NCBI GenBank assembly: GCA_046306335.1
Contig: JBKDXM010000033.1
Span: 1-64,000 of the forward strand
Reading direction: 5' to 3'
Length of the DNA stretch: 64,000 bases
Origin: UBA2386 sp046306335
Lineage (GTDB): Bacteria > Planctomycetota > UBA1135 > UBA2386
The position numbers were made by a program, and so were the translations under genes. Below, in pieces: positions 17,836-26,554 of the stretch. Position 1 is the stretch's first letter. Every line of letters begins with the position of its first letter. The notes beneath the pieces were generated by a model, which saw only the letters and a program-made list of their open reading frames with translations, made no database searches and was not told the DNA's origin.

Positions 17836-18959
17836 CCCCGCGCCGCGCTGCCGCGTGGCGACGCGGCGGCCCGCTGGTCGGTCTGCTGGCGACGTGGCTG
17901 CTGTTCGCGGTGTCGGCGGGCGGGCCGTTCCTGTCGTGGGCCAACCACGAACTGATGCTGCTGCAGACGGCGGTCGTCGGCGTCGCCGCCGTCGGCGCGA
18001 CGTGGGTGATCGTCGCCGGCGGCATCGACCTGGCCGTCGGCTCGACGATCGCGCTGTCCGGCATGGTCGGTGCGCTGGCGCTGCGCAGCGGCCTGCCGTG
18101 GCCGGTCGCCACCCTCGCGACCGCGCTCGCCGGCGCGGCGGCCGGCTTCACCACCGGCGCGCTCGTCACCGGTGCGCTGCTGCGGCTGCTGCTCGCGGCC
18201 GGCGCGGGTATCGCCCTCGCAGCGGCGACCTACGGCATGGGAGCGCTGTCGGTCGGCGCGGCGAAGGGCGGCGGCGCCTTCCTCGGCTGGACCGCCGCCG
18301 GCGCGGGCGCGGGCGCGGCGTGCGCCGTCTGGCTGGCGCTGCCGCGGCTGCGCTGGGTACTGCCGCTGTCGCCGTTCATCGTCACGCTCGGCCTGTGGGG
18401 CGCCCTGCGCGGGCTCGCCAAGGGCCTCGGTGGCAACCAGCCGGTCTACTTCCCGCGCCACGACGAACTCGCCGCGCTGATGCTGCCGGGCACGGGGCTG
18501 CTGCCGACCGGCGTGTGGGTGCTGCTTGCCGTCGCTGCGGTCGCCGCCTTCGCGCTGCGCCGGACGGTCTTCGGCCGCCACGTGCAGGCCTTTGGCCAGA
18601 ACCGCGAGGCGGCGCGGCAGTCGGGGCTCGACGTGGTCAGCCTCGAACGCCGCGTGTACGTCGTCGCCGGCCTGTGCGCCGGCATCGCCGCCGTGCTGCA
18701 ACTCAGCTACCTGTCGATGGGCGACCCGACGACGGCGCAGGGGTACGAACTGAAGGCGATCGCCGCGGCCGTCATCGGCGGCGCATCGCTGGCCGGCGGC
18801 GCGGGCTCGATCGTCGGCACGCTGGTCGGCGCCTTCGTGATGACGATCGTCGACAACGGCTGCACCAAGCTCGGCCTCGACAACTGGGTCCAGGAAGTCG
18901 CCACCGGCGCGATCATCGTCGGCGCGGTCGCCCTCGACCGACTGCGGTCGCGCGGCTGA
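17832..18959 (+). CDS. Ribose-type ABC transporter permease (RbsC-like) with an internal insertion
   Basis: The 375-residue, highly hydrophobic product has the RbsC signature TWVIVAGGIDLAVGSTIALS near the N-terminus, LSPFIVTLGLWGALRGLAKG in the middle, and FGRHVQAFGQNREAARQSG and AAVIGGASLAGGAGSIVGT towards the C-terminus. About 60 extra Ala/Gly-rich residues, probably two membrane helices, interrupt the stretch before LSPFIVTLG, making it longer than the usual 320 or so. It overlaps the binding-protein gene by four bases. The cognate ATPase is not in this window, so the transporter needs a subunit encoded elsewhere. The gene ends 229 bp before boxC. Confidence 0.9.
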   Translation: MTPRRAAAWRRGGPLVGLLATWLLFAVSAGGPFLSWANHELMLLQTAVVGVAAVGATWVIVAGGIDLAVGSTIALSGMVGALALRSGLPWPVATLATALAGAAAGFTTGALVTGALLRLLLAAGAGIALAAATYGMGALSVGAAKGGGAFLGWTAAGAGAGAACAVWLALPRLRWVLPLSPFIVTLGLWGALRGLAKGLGGNQPVYFPRHDELAALMLPGTGLLPTGVWVLLAVAAVAAFALRRTVFGRHVQAFGQNREAARQSGLDVVSLERRVYVVAGLCAGIAAVLQLSYLSMGDPTTAQGYELKAIAAAVIGGASLAGGAGSIVGTLVGAFVMTIVDNGCTKLGLDNWVQEVATGAIIVGAVALDRLRSRG

Positions 18960-19076
18960 CGGCTGCCGACGACGCGCCGCCCGTGCCGACGGCGGTTCGG
19001 GCACCGCCCGGCATCGGGGACCCCGGTGGCACCGCGGCACCGCTTGCCAAGCAACGGCCTGCTGCGCCCGCCGCTC

Positions 19077-19108
19077 GATGCACTATATCTCACCAAATGG
19101 GGTGCATC
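19077..19108. promoter_or_regulatory. Inverted repeat in the boxC promoter region
   Basis: GATGCAC (19077-19083) and GTGCATC (19102-19108) form an inverted repeat with an 18-bp spacer in a locally AT-rich segment containing CTATAT. A third partial copy, GATGCGC, follows at 19110-19116. It lies about 80 bp before boxC and may be an operator or part of its promoter. Confidence 0.4.
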
Positions 19109-19188
19109 CGATGCGCTATCTTGCTTGAACTAGCAGTTGGCCGAAACCAGACTGTGTGACCCGTTCGCCGCCCTCTCCCGCCCCCTAG

Positions 19189-20811
19189 ATGACCGACTTC
19201 AACCGACACCCGAGCAGCTACCACCACTGGCAGCTGCAGATCGACGGCGACGTCGCGCACCTGCGCATGAACGTCGACCCGGCCTTCCCCTTCAAGCCGG
19301 GCTACGAGCTCAAGCTCAACAGCTACGACCTCGGCGTCGACATGGAGCTCGCCGACGCGGTGCAACGGCTGCGCTTCGAGCACCCTGAGGTCAAGGCGCT
19401 CGTCGTCGGCAGCGGCCAGGAGCGCGCGTTCTGCGCCGGGGCCAACATCTGGATGCTGGCGGAGAGCACGCACCCCTTCAAAGTGAACTTCTGCAAGTTC
19501 ACCAACGAGACGCGGCTCAGCCTGGAGGACTACAGCCAGCACAGCGGCGTCAAGTCGATCTGCGCGGTCAACGCCGCGTGCGCCGGCGGCGGCTACGAGC
19601 TGGCGCTGGCTTGCGACGAGATCCACCTCGTCGACGACAGCAACTCGGCGGTGTCGCTGCCCGAGGTGCCGCTGCTGGCCGTGCTGCCGGGCACCGGCGG
19701 CCTCACGCGCCTCGTCGACAAGCGCAAGGTGCGCCGCGACCGCGCGGACGTGTTCTGCACGATGGCCGAAGGCATGCGCGGCAAGAAGGCCGTCGCCTGG
19801 GGCCTCGTCGACGCGGCGTGGAAGAAGTCGCAGTTCGCCGACAGGGTGAACGCGCGCGCCAAGGAGTTGGCGGCGCAGGCCCCGGCCAAGGCGCCGAGAG
19901 GCATCGTGCTCGACCCGATCCGCGCCAAGGTCGAAGGCGCCACCTACAAGTACGAGTACGTCGCGTGCGTCGTCGACGCCGGCGCGCGCAAGGCGACCAT
20001 CACCGTCCACGCGCCGCAGGGCCCGCAGCCGAAGGACGGCCCCGGCTACGAGCAGGCCGGCTGCAAGGCCTGGGCGCTGCAGTGCTGGCGCGAACTCGAC
20101 GACGCGCTGCTGCAGCTGCGCTTCGACCACGAGGAGGTCGGCCTGATCGTGCTGCAGACGCGCGGCGACCGCGCGGCGATCCTGCAGGTCGAGAAGGACC
20201 TGTTCGCCCAGCGCTCGCACTGGCTCGTCAACGAGATCCTGCGGCACATGGCGCGCGTGCTGCGCCGCTTCGACCTGATGGCGCGCTCGACGTACGCGCT
20301 GGTCGACGGCGACGCCTGCATGGCGGGCGCGTTCCTGGAGCTGACGCTGGCCTGCGACCGCGTCTACATGCTCGACGACGACAAGGTGCACGCCGCGGTC
20401 GGCCCGCTGAGCGCTGGCCTGCTGCCGATGAGCCACGGGCTCACGCGCCTGCAGAACCGCTTCCTGGCGCAGCCCGAGCACGCCGCGAAGCTGGCGGCCG
20501 ATCAGCCGACGCTGACGGCGGCCGAGGCCGACGAGCAGGGCCTGTGCACCTACCTGCTCGACCCGGTGGACTGGGAGGACGACGTGCGCATCGCGCTCGA
20601 GGAGCGCGTGTCGCTGTCGCCCGACGCCCTCACCGGCATGGAGGCGTCGCTGCGTTTCGGCGGCGCCGAGAACTGCGACAGCAAGATCTTCGGTCGGCTC
20701 AGCGCGTGGCAGAACTGGATCTTCACGCGTCCGAACGCGACCGGCGACGAAGGGGCACTGACCCGTTACGGCGCGCCCGAGAGCGCCAAGTTCGATTGGC
20801 GGAGAACCTGA
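19189..20811 (+). CDS. boxC: 2,3-epoxybenzoyl-CoA dihydrolase
   Basis: The 540-residue product carries the features of BoxC, a long enoyl-CoA hydratase/isomerase family member that opens the ring of 2,3-epoxybenzoyl-CoA in aerobic benzoate breakdown. The N-terminal crotonase half has VVGSGQERAFCAGANIWML, AVNAACAGGGYELALACDE and SLPEVPLLAVLPGTGGLTRL. The C-terminal half has a second crotonase-like stretch (FLELTLACDRVYML). Length and composition match the family. It starts at ATG 19189 and is followed four bases later by boxB, so the two are one operon. The benzoate-CoA ligase, the aldehyde dehydrogenase and BoxA are not in this window. Confidence 0.94.
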   Translation: MTDFNRHPSSYHHWQLQIDGDVAHLRMNVDPAFPFKPGYELKLNSYDLGVDMELADAVQRLRFEHPEVKALVVGSGQERAFCAGANIWMLAESTHPFKVNFCKFTNETRLSLEDYSQHSGVKSICAVNAACAGGGYELALACDEIHLVDDSNSAVSLPEVPLLAVLPGTGGLTRLVDKRKVRRDRADVFCTMAEGMRGKKAVAWGLVDAAWKKSQFADRVNARAKELAAQAPAKAPRGIVLDPIRAKVEGATYKYEYVACVVDAGARKATITVHAPQGPQPKDGPGYEQAGCKAWALQCWRELDDALLQLRFDHEEVGLIVLQTRGDRAAILQVEKDLFAQRSHWLVNEILRHMARVLRRFDLMARSTYALVDGDACMAGAFLELTLACDRVYMLDDDKVHAAVGPLSAGLLPMSHGLTRLQNRFLAQPEHAAKLAADQPTLTAAEADEQGLCTYLLDPVDWEDDVRIALEERVSLSPDALTGMEASLRFGGAENCDSKIFGRLSAWQNWIFTRPNATGDEGALTRYGAPESAKFDWRRT

Positions 20812-20815
20812 CACC

Positions 20816-22234
20816 ATGAGCACCGTCGACCTCGAAGCGAAGATCCCGAACAACGTCGGACTGCGCGACAACAAGCGCCTGACCATGGCGCTGGAGAAGT
20901 GGCAGCCGAAGTTCCTCGACTGGTGGAAGAACGTCGGCCCGAGCGACTTCAACCAGAACGAGGTCTACCTGCGCACCGCCGTCGGCGTCGGCCAGGGCGG
21001 CTGGGCGCACTACGACTACGTGAAGATGCCGGACTACCGCTGGGGCATCTTCCTCGCGGACGGTCCCGCCGACCGCAAGATCCACTTCGGCGACATGATC
21101 GGCGAATCGGCGTGGGCCGAGGTGCCGGGCGAGTTCCGCAACCGCCTGCGCCGCCTGATCGTCACGCAGGGCGACACCGAGCCGGCGTCGGTCGAGCAGC
21201 AGCGCCTGCTGGGCCACTGCTGCCCGTCGCTCTACGACCTGCGCTCGCTGTTCCAGATCAACGTCGAGGAAGGCCGTCACCTGTGGGCGATGGTCTACCT
21301 GCTGCACACGTACTTCGGCGGCGACGGCCGTGACGAGGCCGACGCGATGCTGGAACGCCACAGCGGCGACCAGGACAACCCGCGCATCCTGCAGGCGTTC
21401 AACTACCCGGTGACCAACTGGCTGGACTTCTTCTGCTTCACGGCCTTCATGGACCGCGACGGCAAGTACCAGCTCAGCTCGCTCGCCGAGTCGAGCTTCG
21501 ACCCGCTCGCGCGCACGACGCAGTTCATGCTCGCCGAGGAGGCCTACCACCTGCAGACCGGCGAGAACGGCGTCGGCCGCATCGTCAAGCGCACCGGCGA
21601 GCTGATGATGCAGGGCCAGGACCCGCGCAAGGTCGGCGCGATCCCGCTGGAGATCGTCCAACGCTACGTGAACTTCTGGTTCACCGGCTCGATCGACCTG
21701 TTCGGCGGCGAGGACAGCACCAACGCCGCCGAGTCGTTCGCCAACGGCCTCAAGGGCCGCTACCGCGAGAGCGACGGCATCTACAAGGACCCGAAGGCGC
21801 TCAACGCCAACTACGTCCTCGAGGTGCCGACCGAGGACGGCAAGATCAGCAAGCAGGAGATCCCGCTGCGCCGCGCCATGAACGCGGTGCTGCTGGACGC
21901 CTACATCGCCGACTGCAAGCGCATCGTCGAGCGCTGGAACCGCGACCTCGAGAAGCTGGGCGTCAAGGAGCGCATCAGCCTCCCGGACCGCAAGTTCCAC
22001 CGCTACCAGGGCGTGTACGCCGGCTTCCGCTTCGCGCCGACGGGCGAGCTGATCGACGAGGCGACCTGGACCAAGCGCCACACCGAGTGGCTGCCGACCC
22101 AGGCCGACCGCGACTACGTCAACTCGTGCATGGTCAAGGTGACCGAGCCGGGCAAGTTCGCCAACTACATCGCCCCGCCGCAGCACGGCGTGAACGAGAA
22201 GGCGGTCGAGTTCGAGTACGTCAAGTTCCACTGA
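20816..22234 (+). CDS. boxB: Benzoyl-CoA 2,3-epoxidase, di-iron subunit
   Basis: The 472-residue product matches BoxB, the oxygenase that forms 2,3-epoxybenzoyl-CoA using O2 and two electrons. Candidate di-iron ligands are visible: E122, E152 and H155 (NVEEGRHLW), D213 (FMDRDGK), and E242 and H245 (AEEAYHLQTG). Their spacing fits the known Azoarcus enzyme with a two-residue shift (from memory of the published structure). It lies four bases after boxC. In proteobacteria, electrons come from BoxA, an NADPH reductase; none is seen here, but a small [2Fe-2S] ferredoxin gene follows. Confidence 0.95.
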   Translation: MSTVDLEAKIPNNVGLRDNKRLTMALEKWQPKFLDWWKNVGPSDFNQNEVYLRTAVGVGQGGWAHYDYVKMPDYRWGIFLADGPADRKIHFGDMIGESAWAEVPGEFRNRLRRLIVTQGDTEPASVEQQRLLGHCCPSLYDLRSLFQINVEEGRHLWAMVYLLHTYFGGDGRDEADAMLERHSGDQDNPRILQAFNYPVTNWLDFFCFTAFMDRDGKYQLSSLAESSFDPLARTTQFMLAEEAYHLQTGENGVGRIVKRTGELMMQGQDPRKVGAIPLEIVQRYVNFWFTGSIDLFGGEDSTNAAESFANGLKGRYRESDGIYKDPKALNANYVLEVPTEDGKISKQEIPLRRAMNAVLLDAYIADCKRIVERWNRDLEKLGVKERISLPDRKFHRYQGVYAGFRFAPTGELIDEATWTKRHTEWLPTQADRDYVNSCMVKVTEPGKFANYIAPPQHGVNEKAVEFEYVKFH

Positions 22235-22264
22235 TCGGCCGGGTTCCACCGATCGGCCGGGATC

Positions 22265-22286
22265 GGCCGGCGAGCGATCGCCGGCC
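22265..22286. terminator. Hairpin between boxB and the ferredoxin gene
   Basis: GGCCGGCG (22265-22272) pairs with CGCCGGCC (22279-22286) over a 6-nt loop in the 103-bp gap. It follows three short direct copies of GATCGGCCGG. It could attenuate transcription into the ferredoxin gene or stabilise the boxCB message. Confidence 0.4.
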
Positions 22287-22337
22287 GCCGCGCGCGGCCC
22301 CGACGCGGGCCGCGCCCCCTTTGCGCCTCACACAGCC

Positions 22338-22673
22338 ATGAGCAATCGACTCTGCTACGTCTGCGAAGGCGGCGACTGCACCGAGAAGGGCGGCGGCGAG
22401 CTCTTCGACCGGCTGCGCGACCTGATCAAGAAGTTCGACCCGGCCGAGGAGCGCATCAAGATCCGGCGCTACCCGTGCTTCGGCGCGTGCGACCAGGGCA
22501 TCAACGTCACGCTGTACCCCGACAAGATCTTCTATAGCAAGGTGACGCTGGCCGACCTGCCGGAGATCGCCGCCCACATCGAGGGCAAGGGCCAGCCGGT
22601 GACGCGACTCACGGGCAAGTGCCAGCCCGACGTCGAGCAGATCATCTGGGACATGCTCGACAGCCCGTACTGA
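22338..22673 (+). CDS. Thioredoxin-fold [2Fe-2S] ferredoxin
   Basis: The 111-residue protein has the cysteine pattern of thioredoxin-like [2Fe-2S] ferredoxins: C9 and C14 (CEGGDC) and C47 and C51 (YPCFGACDQG), plus an extra C6. The motif PCFGACDxG followed by NVTLYPD is typical. It should carry electrons between an NAD(P)H-linked reductase and an acceptor. Placed 100 bp downstream of boxB in the same direction, it is a plausible electron donor for the epoxidase in the absence of a boxA gene here. That pairing is inference. A hairpin lies between the two genes. Confidence 0.88.
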   Translation: MSNRLCYVCEGGDCTEKGGGELFDRLRDLIKKFDPAEERIKIRRYPCFGACDQGINVTLYPDKIFYSKVTLADLPEIAAHIEGKGQPVTRLTGKCQPDVEQIIWDMLDSPY

Positions 22674-22700
22674 CCGGCGCGGCGGCGCCCCCGCCCCCGC

Positions 22701-24521
22701 TCACGGCGCGATCGTCACGCCGACCGGCTGGCTCCAGCACTTGATCGTGTGCTGCCACGCCGGATCGAGGGTGATGCCGGCGACGTAGGACGTCACGCCG
22801 ATCAGCCACGTCTCGTTCGGGATCGTCAGCGTGCACTGCGCCTGATCGCCGGGACCGAGCGTCGTCCAGGTCGGCGCCAGGAACGGATTGCCGGTGAGGG
22901 CCAGTTCGAGCAGGAAGTCGGCGTTCAGCGGCAGCGTGCGCTGCCCGCCGAGCGCGATGCCCGGCGCCGTGCCGAGCGACCAACCGAACAAGACCTGCTT
23001 GCCGGCGTCGCCGGGCGAGCCGTAGGTGAAGACGACCTGCGTGCCGATGCTGCCTGAACCGGACTTGCTCAGCGTGGGCGTCGGCCCGGTCGGCTCCAGG
23101 AACACGTCGAGGGCCGCGCCCTGGTCGAGCGCCGCGACCGTCACCGGCACGGTCTTGCTGGCGTGCCCCGGCGCGCTGAAGGTCACCGACCACGCGCCGG
23201 TCGGCAGCCACAGGCCGTAGCGGCCGTCGCGCGCGCGGCCCTTCGTCACCTCGCCGTGGTTGAGCACGGCGGGGCTGAACGTGATCGTCGCGGCGAGCGG
23301 CGCGCCACCCAACGCGCTGCGGACGTGGCCGCGGCGGGCCGGCATCCACTGCAGCAGCGCGTCGCGGACGCCGGGCCAGACGCGCGCCTCCTCGGTGACC
23401 GTCGCCGCGAACGCCGGCTGGAAGTCCGTCCCGACCTCGATCAGGTACGACAACGTGCCGCCGGACGAGTAGTGGTCCTCGGGGGCCTCGCCCGACGCCG
23501 ACGGATCGCGCGTGTCGTAGGCCATCGGCGCGCGCAGCCGATCGCCGTACGCCTGCTGGAAGGCCTGCATCGTCGGATGCACGTTCGCGCACGGCGCCCA
23601 CAGCCGCAGCACGTCCTGGCCGTAGCTGTGGAAGTCGAGGTAGACCTCGGGCCGCAGCCACGCGACGAGGTTGCGCAGCGTGACGGTCTCCGGCTCGCTG
23701 CCGGCCGCGGGCCCGCGGTAGGTGTCGGAACTCGCCGTCGCCGAGGCGCCGCAGAGCCCCCACAGGAACGGGTAGTTGCGGTTGAGGTCGACGCCGAAGC
23801 TGCCGCCGTTGTTGCGGCGGTTCTTGCGCCACAGGCTGTTGACGTTCCACACGTGGTGGACGCCGTCGGGATTGGCCATCGGCACGAACCACAGTTCGCG
23901 GCCGTCGACGAGCGCCTGGATCTGCGGATCGGTCGCGCGGTCGCCGAGGATGCGCTGCATCGCGCGCACCACCATGTGCGGCGAGTTGAGTTCGCGCGCG
24001 TGGTGCTGTGCTGCCAGCACGACCGCCGGCTCGTCCTCGTCGCTGGCGACGTTGTCGCTGACCTTCAGCGCGAAGACGCGGCGGCCCTCGTGCGTCAGCG
24101 CGCCGCCGGGCAGTGCGCTGAGGTCGACCTTGCGCGCGTACGCCGGGTAGGCGAGCACCAGAGCGTCGATCTCCGCCTCGATCTCGGCGACCGTGTAGTA
24201 GCTCGCGTCGGGATCGATGCCGGCGGCCAACTGCTCCTGCTCGACGAGGTGCCAGGGGCGGCCGTCGCTGACCAACGCCGCCTGCGGCGCGATCGCCAGC
24301 AGCAGCGGCACGGCCGCCGCGTCGGCGACGACGTCGACCGGCCCGGCCGCCGACGGCGCGCCACAGCACGCCCCGGCGACGTCGAAGTGCTGCTGCAGCA
24401 GCAGGCGCTGGCCCGGCGTCGGGTTGCGCACGAGGTAGCGCGCAGCCCCGCGTTGGGCGCTGGCGGTCGCCGCCAACGCGAGGAGGACCGCCGCGGGGAT
24501 CAGGGAGCGAGGGATGGGCAT
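22701..24521 (-). CDS. Secreted M14 zinc carboxypeptidase with regulatory-like and C-terminal beta domains
   Basis: The 606-residue product has a signal peptide (ending TASAQ), then a propeptide-like region to about 105. The M14 catalytic domain (about 110-395) has zinc ligands H174 and E177 (QHHARELNS) and H298 (LDFHSYGQ), substrate-binding N247/R248 (VDLNRNYPF) and the catalytic Glu E362 (YLIEVGTD). A carboxypeptidase-regulatory-like beta domain follows (about 405-490), then a final beta-rich module of about 115 residues. The last module resembles the tails of the two propeller-type exported proteins at 3.9-7.7 kb. A CACAAT hexamer lies 9 nt upstream (24531-24536). Activity is probably removal of C-terminal residues from extracellular peptides. 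Confidence 0.9.
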   Translation of the reverse strand: MPIPRSLIPAAVLLALAATASAQRGAARYLVRNPTPGQRLLLQQHFDVAGACCGAPSAAGPVDVVADAAAVPLLLAIAPQAALVSDGRPWHLVEQEQLAAGIDPDASYYTVAEIEAEIDALVLAYPAYARKVDLSALPGGALTHEGRRVFALKVSDNVASDEDEPAVVLAAQHHARELNSPHMVVRAMQRILGDRATDPQIQALVDGRELWFVPMANPDGVHHVWNVNSLWRKNRRNNGGSFGVDLNRNYPFLWGLCGASATASSDTYRGPAAGSEPETVTLRNLVAWLRPEVYLDFHSYGQDVLRLWAPCANVHPTMQAFQQAYGDRLRAPMAYDTRDPSASGEAPEDHYSSGGTLSYLIEVGTDFQPAFAATVTEEARVWPGVRDALLQWMPARRGHVRSALGGAPLAATITFSPAVLNHGEVTKGRARDGRYGLWLPTGAWSVTFSAPGHASKTVPVTVAALDQGAALDVFLEPTGPTPTLSKSGSGSIGTQVVFTYGSPGDAGKQVLFGWSLGTAPGIALGGQRTLPLNADFLLELALTGNPFLAPTWTTLGPGDQAQCTLTIPNETWLIGVTSYVAGITLDPAWQHTIKCWSQPVGVTIAP

Positions 24522-24695
24522 GGCACGCACATTGTGCCATGCAGGCCGCCCGGCTGGCCCTGCAGGGTCGGCGCCGCCCGGGCCGCCGCCCCGCGGCACG
24601 CGCCCGGCGCGGCCCGGGTCGGCTGCCCGATCAGGCCATCCACGACGCGCGGGAACCGTTCAGGCTCCACCGGCGCGCGGCGACCTGCGCCGGCG

Positions 24696-26363
24696 TCACT
24701 TGCCGCCGGACAGTTCCTGGACCAGCGCCGCTTCCTCGTAGATCACGCGCAGCGACTCCAGCATGCCGGCCGTGTGCACGCCGACGCAGCGGTTGACGCG
24801 CTCGTCGAACCAGTAGTTGCCCGGCAGCGATTCGATGTTGCCGTCGAACACGAGGCCGACGACCTTGGCGTCGCGGTCGAGGATCGGGCTGCCCGAGTTG
24901 CCGCCGATGATGTCCGCCGTGCAGACGAAGTTGTACGGCGTGTCGAGGTTGAGCTTCGCCTTCTTGTCCGTCCACTGCTTGGGCAGGTCGTACGGATGCT
25001 TGTTGTCGAAGCCCTGGTTGCGCTCGAACAGGCCGTTGAGCGTCGTCTTCGGCGGCACCATCGTCGTGCCGGCCTCGTAACCCTTCACCGTGCCGAAGGC
25101 GAGGCGCAGCGTGAACGTCGCGTCCGGGTAGTTGGCCGTGCCGTAGACGTCGAAACGGGCCTGGTTGATCGTCGCCTTGGCCTCGGCGCAGGTCTTGACG
25201 CTGACCTCCTCGATCGCGGGCATCATCATCTGCAGGTTCGGCTTCTTGCCGAACTTCTCGCGCAGCTTGCCCATCTCGGCGGCGATGAAGTCGAACGCGG
25301 CCTTCACCGCGGGCTTGCCCGACTTCTGGATCAGATCCTCGTCGCGCGCCTTCATCTTGGCCATCATCTCGGCCGTCTGCAGGCCGACGAGGTGGCCTTC
25401 GAAGGCCTTGAGCGAGTTGCTGGCGCCGAAGTACTGGTCGCGCAGCTCGAAGGCCTTCTTCGGGTCCTTGTCCATCGCCTTCTTCATCGCGGCGACGCGG
25501 TTCTTCAGCAGCTTGACGATCTGCGGCACCGGCAGGTCGCGCTGGAACTCCATCTCGGCGTGCGTCAGCGAGCGCTCGGTGCTGCCCGGGTGGCCGGAGA
25601 CGAAGATCAGCTCGTCCGTCGCGGCGCCGTCGGCGTCGAACGGGAAGTAGAACTTCGAGCTGTCGATCGGCTTGCCGTCCTCGTAGACACGGAAGAACGC
25701 GCAGTCGAGGCAGTAGCGCGGGTAGGTGAAGTTGTCGAAGTCGCCGCCGTAGAACGCGACCTGCTTCTCGGGCGCGAACACGAGCCGCACGTCCTCGAAC
25801 ACGTGGTAGACGTAGATGCGGAACTGGTTGCCGTCGTACAACGTGACGAGGTCGGCGACGTGGTTCTTCTTGCCCTCGGCGGCGGCCTTGGTCATGCCCT
25901 CGACCTTCTCGCGCCACTCGTTGCCCTCAGGCGTCTTGTCAGCGGCCTTGAGCGCGACGACCTCGGACGTGACGTCCTTGATCTCGACCAGCTGGCGCAG
26001 CGTCAGCCCCTTGCCCGGGACTTCCTGGCCGTAGAGCCGCGCGCTGAAGCCCGGCTCGACCCAGTCCTTCTCCGGCGTCGAGACCGCCTGGATCGTCGTC
26101 AGCGCGACGTGGTGGTTGGTCATCACGAGGCCGTTGGGCGACACGAACGAGCCCGAGCCGCCGGTGTCGAAGCGCACGCTGCCCAGGCGCACGTGGTCGA
26201 GCCAGTCCTTGGTCGGCTCGAAGTTGTGCTTCTCCTTGAGGACCTGCAGCGGCAGGCCGTCGAACAGCCACATGCCCTCGTCGGGGCGGGCCATCGAGGC
26301 GGGGAACGTGGCGCCCAGCGCGACGAACGCGAGCGCGAACTTGGCGAACAGGATCGGATGCAT
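24696..26363 (-). CDS. S46 family serine peptidase (dipeptidyl-peptidase 7/11-like)
   Basis: The 555-residue product has an N-terminal export signal and then GMWLFDGLPL, typical of S46 peptidases. The triad is in place: H85 in MTNHHVAL, D210 in YGGDFDNFTYPR and S490 in IGGNSGSPI. The residue 18 positions after the catalytic Ser is Gly (G508 in FDGNIES), the DPP7-type state favouring hydrophobic P1 side chains, rather than the Arg of DPP11. At 555 residues it is shorter than characterised enzymes (about 700), mainly in the helical domain. These enzymes release dipeptides from peptide N-termini in the periplasm. It lies between the carboxypeptidase and thioredoxin genes in the same orientation. 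Start chosen at ATG 26363, which begins the signal peptide. Confidence 0.92.
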   Translation of the reverse strand: MHPILFAKFALAFVALGATFPASMARPDEGMWLFDGLPLQVLKEKHNFEPTKDWLDHVRLGSVRFDTGGSGSFVSPNGLVMTNHHVALTTIQAVSTPEKDWVEPGFSARLYGQEVPGKGLTLRQLVEIKDVTSEVVALKAADKTPEGNEWREKVEGMTKAAAEGKKNHVADLVTLYDGNQFRIYVYHVFEDVRLVFAPEKQVAFYGGDFDNFTYPRYCLDCAFFRVYEDGKPIDSSKFYFPFDADGAATDELIFVSGHPGSTERSLTHAEMEFQRDLPVPQIVKLLKNRVAAMKKAMDKDPKKAFELRDQYFGASNSLKAFEGHLVGLQTAEMMAKMKARDEDLIQKSGKPAVKAAFDFIAAEMGKLREKFGKKPNLQMMMPAIEEVSVKTCAEAKATINQARFDVYGTANYPDATFTLRLAFGTVKGYEAGTTMVPPKTTLNGLFERNQGFDNKHPYDLPKQWTDKKAKLNLDTPYNFVCTADIIGGNSGSPILDRDAKVVGLVFDGNIESLPGNYWFDERVNRCVGVHTAGMLESLRVIYEEAALVQELSGGK

Positions 26364-26554
26364 GATTGGCTCGGGAACAGTGGCCGGCGGTCGGCGGAGG
26401 GCCGGGCCGGCCGAAGCGCCGCTGTGGCCGGGTCGCGCGTGCGGCCTGTCGGCCGCGCGGCGCGGCACGACTGGGCGACGCATCGGGACGGGCGATCGTA
26501 GGGAGCCGGCCCCCGCATGTCACCGACGAGCCGCGCGCCGGCGGCCGGCGGCGC

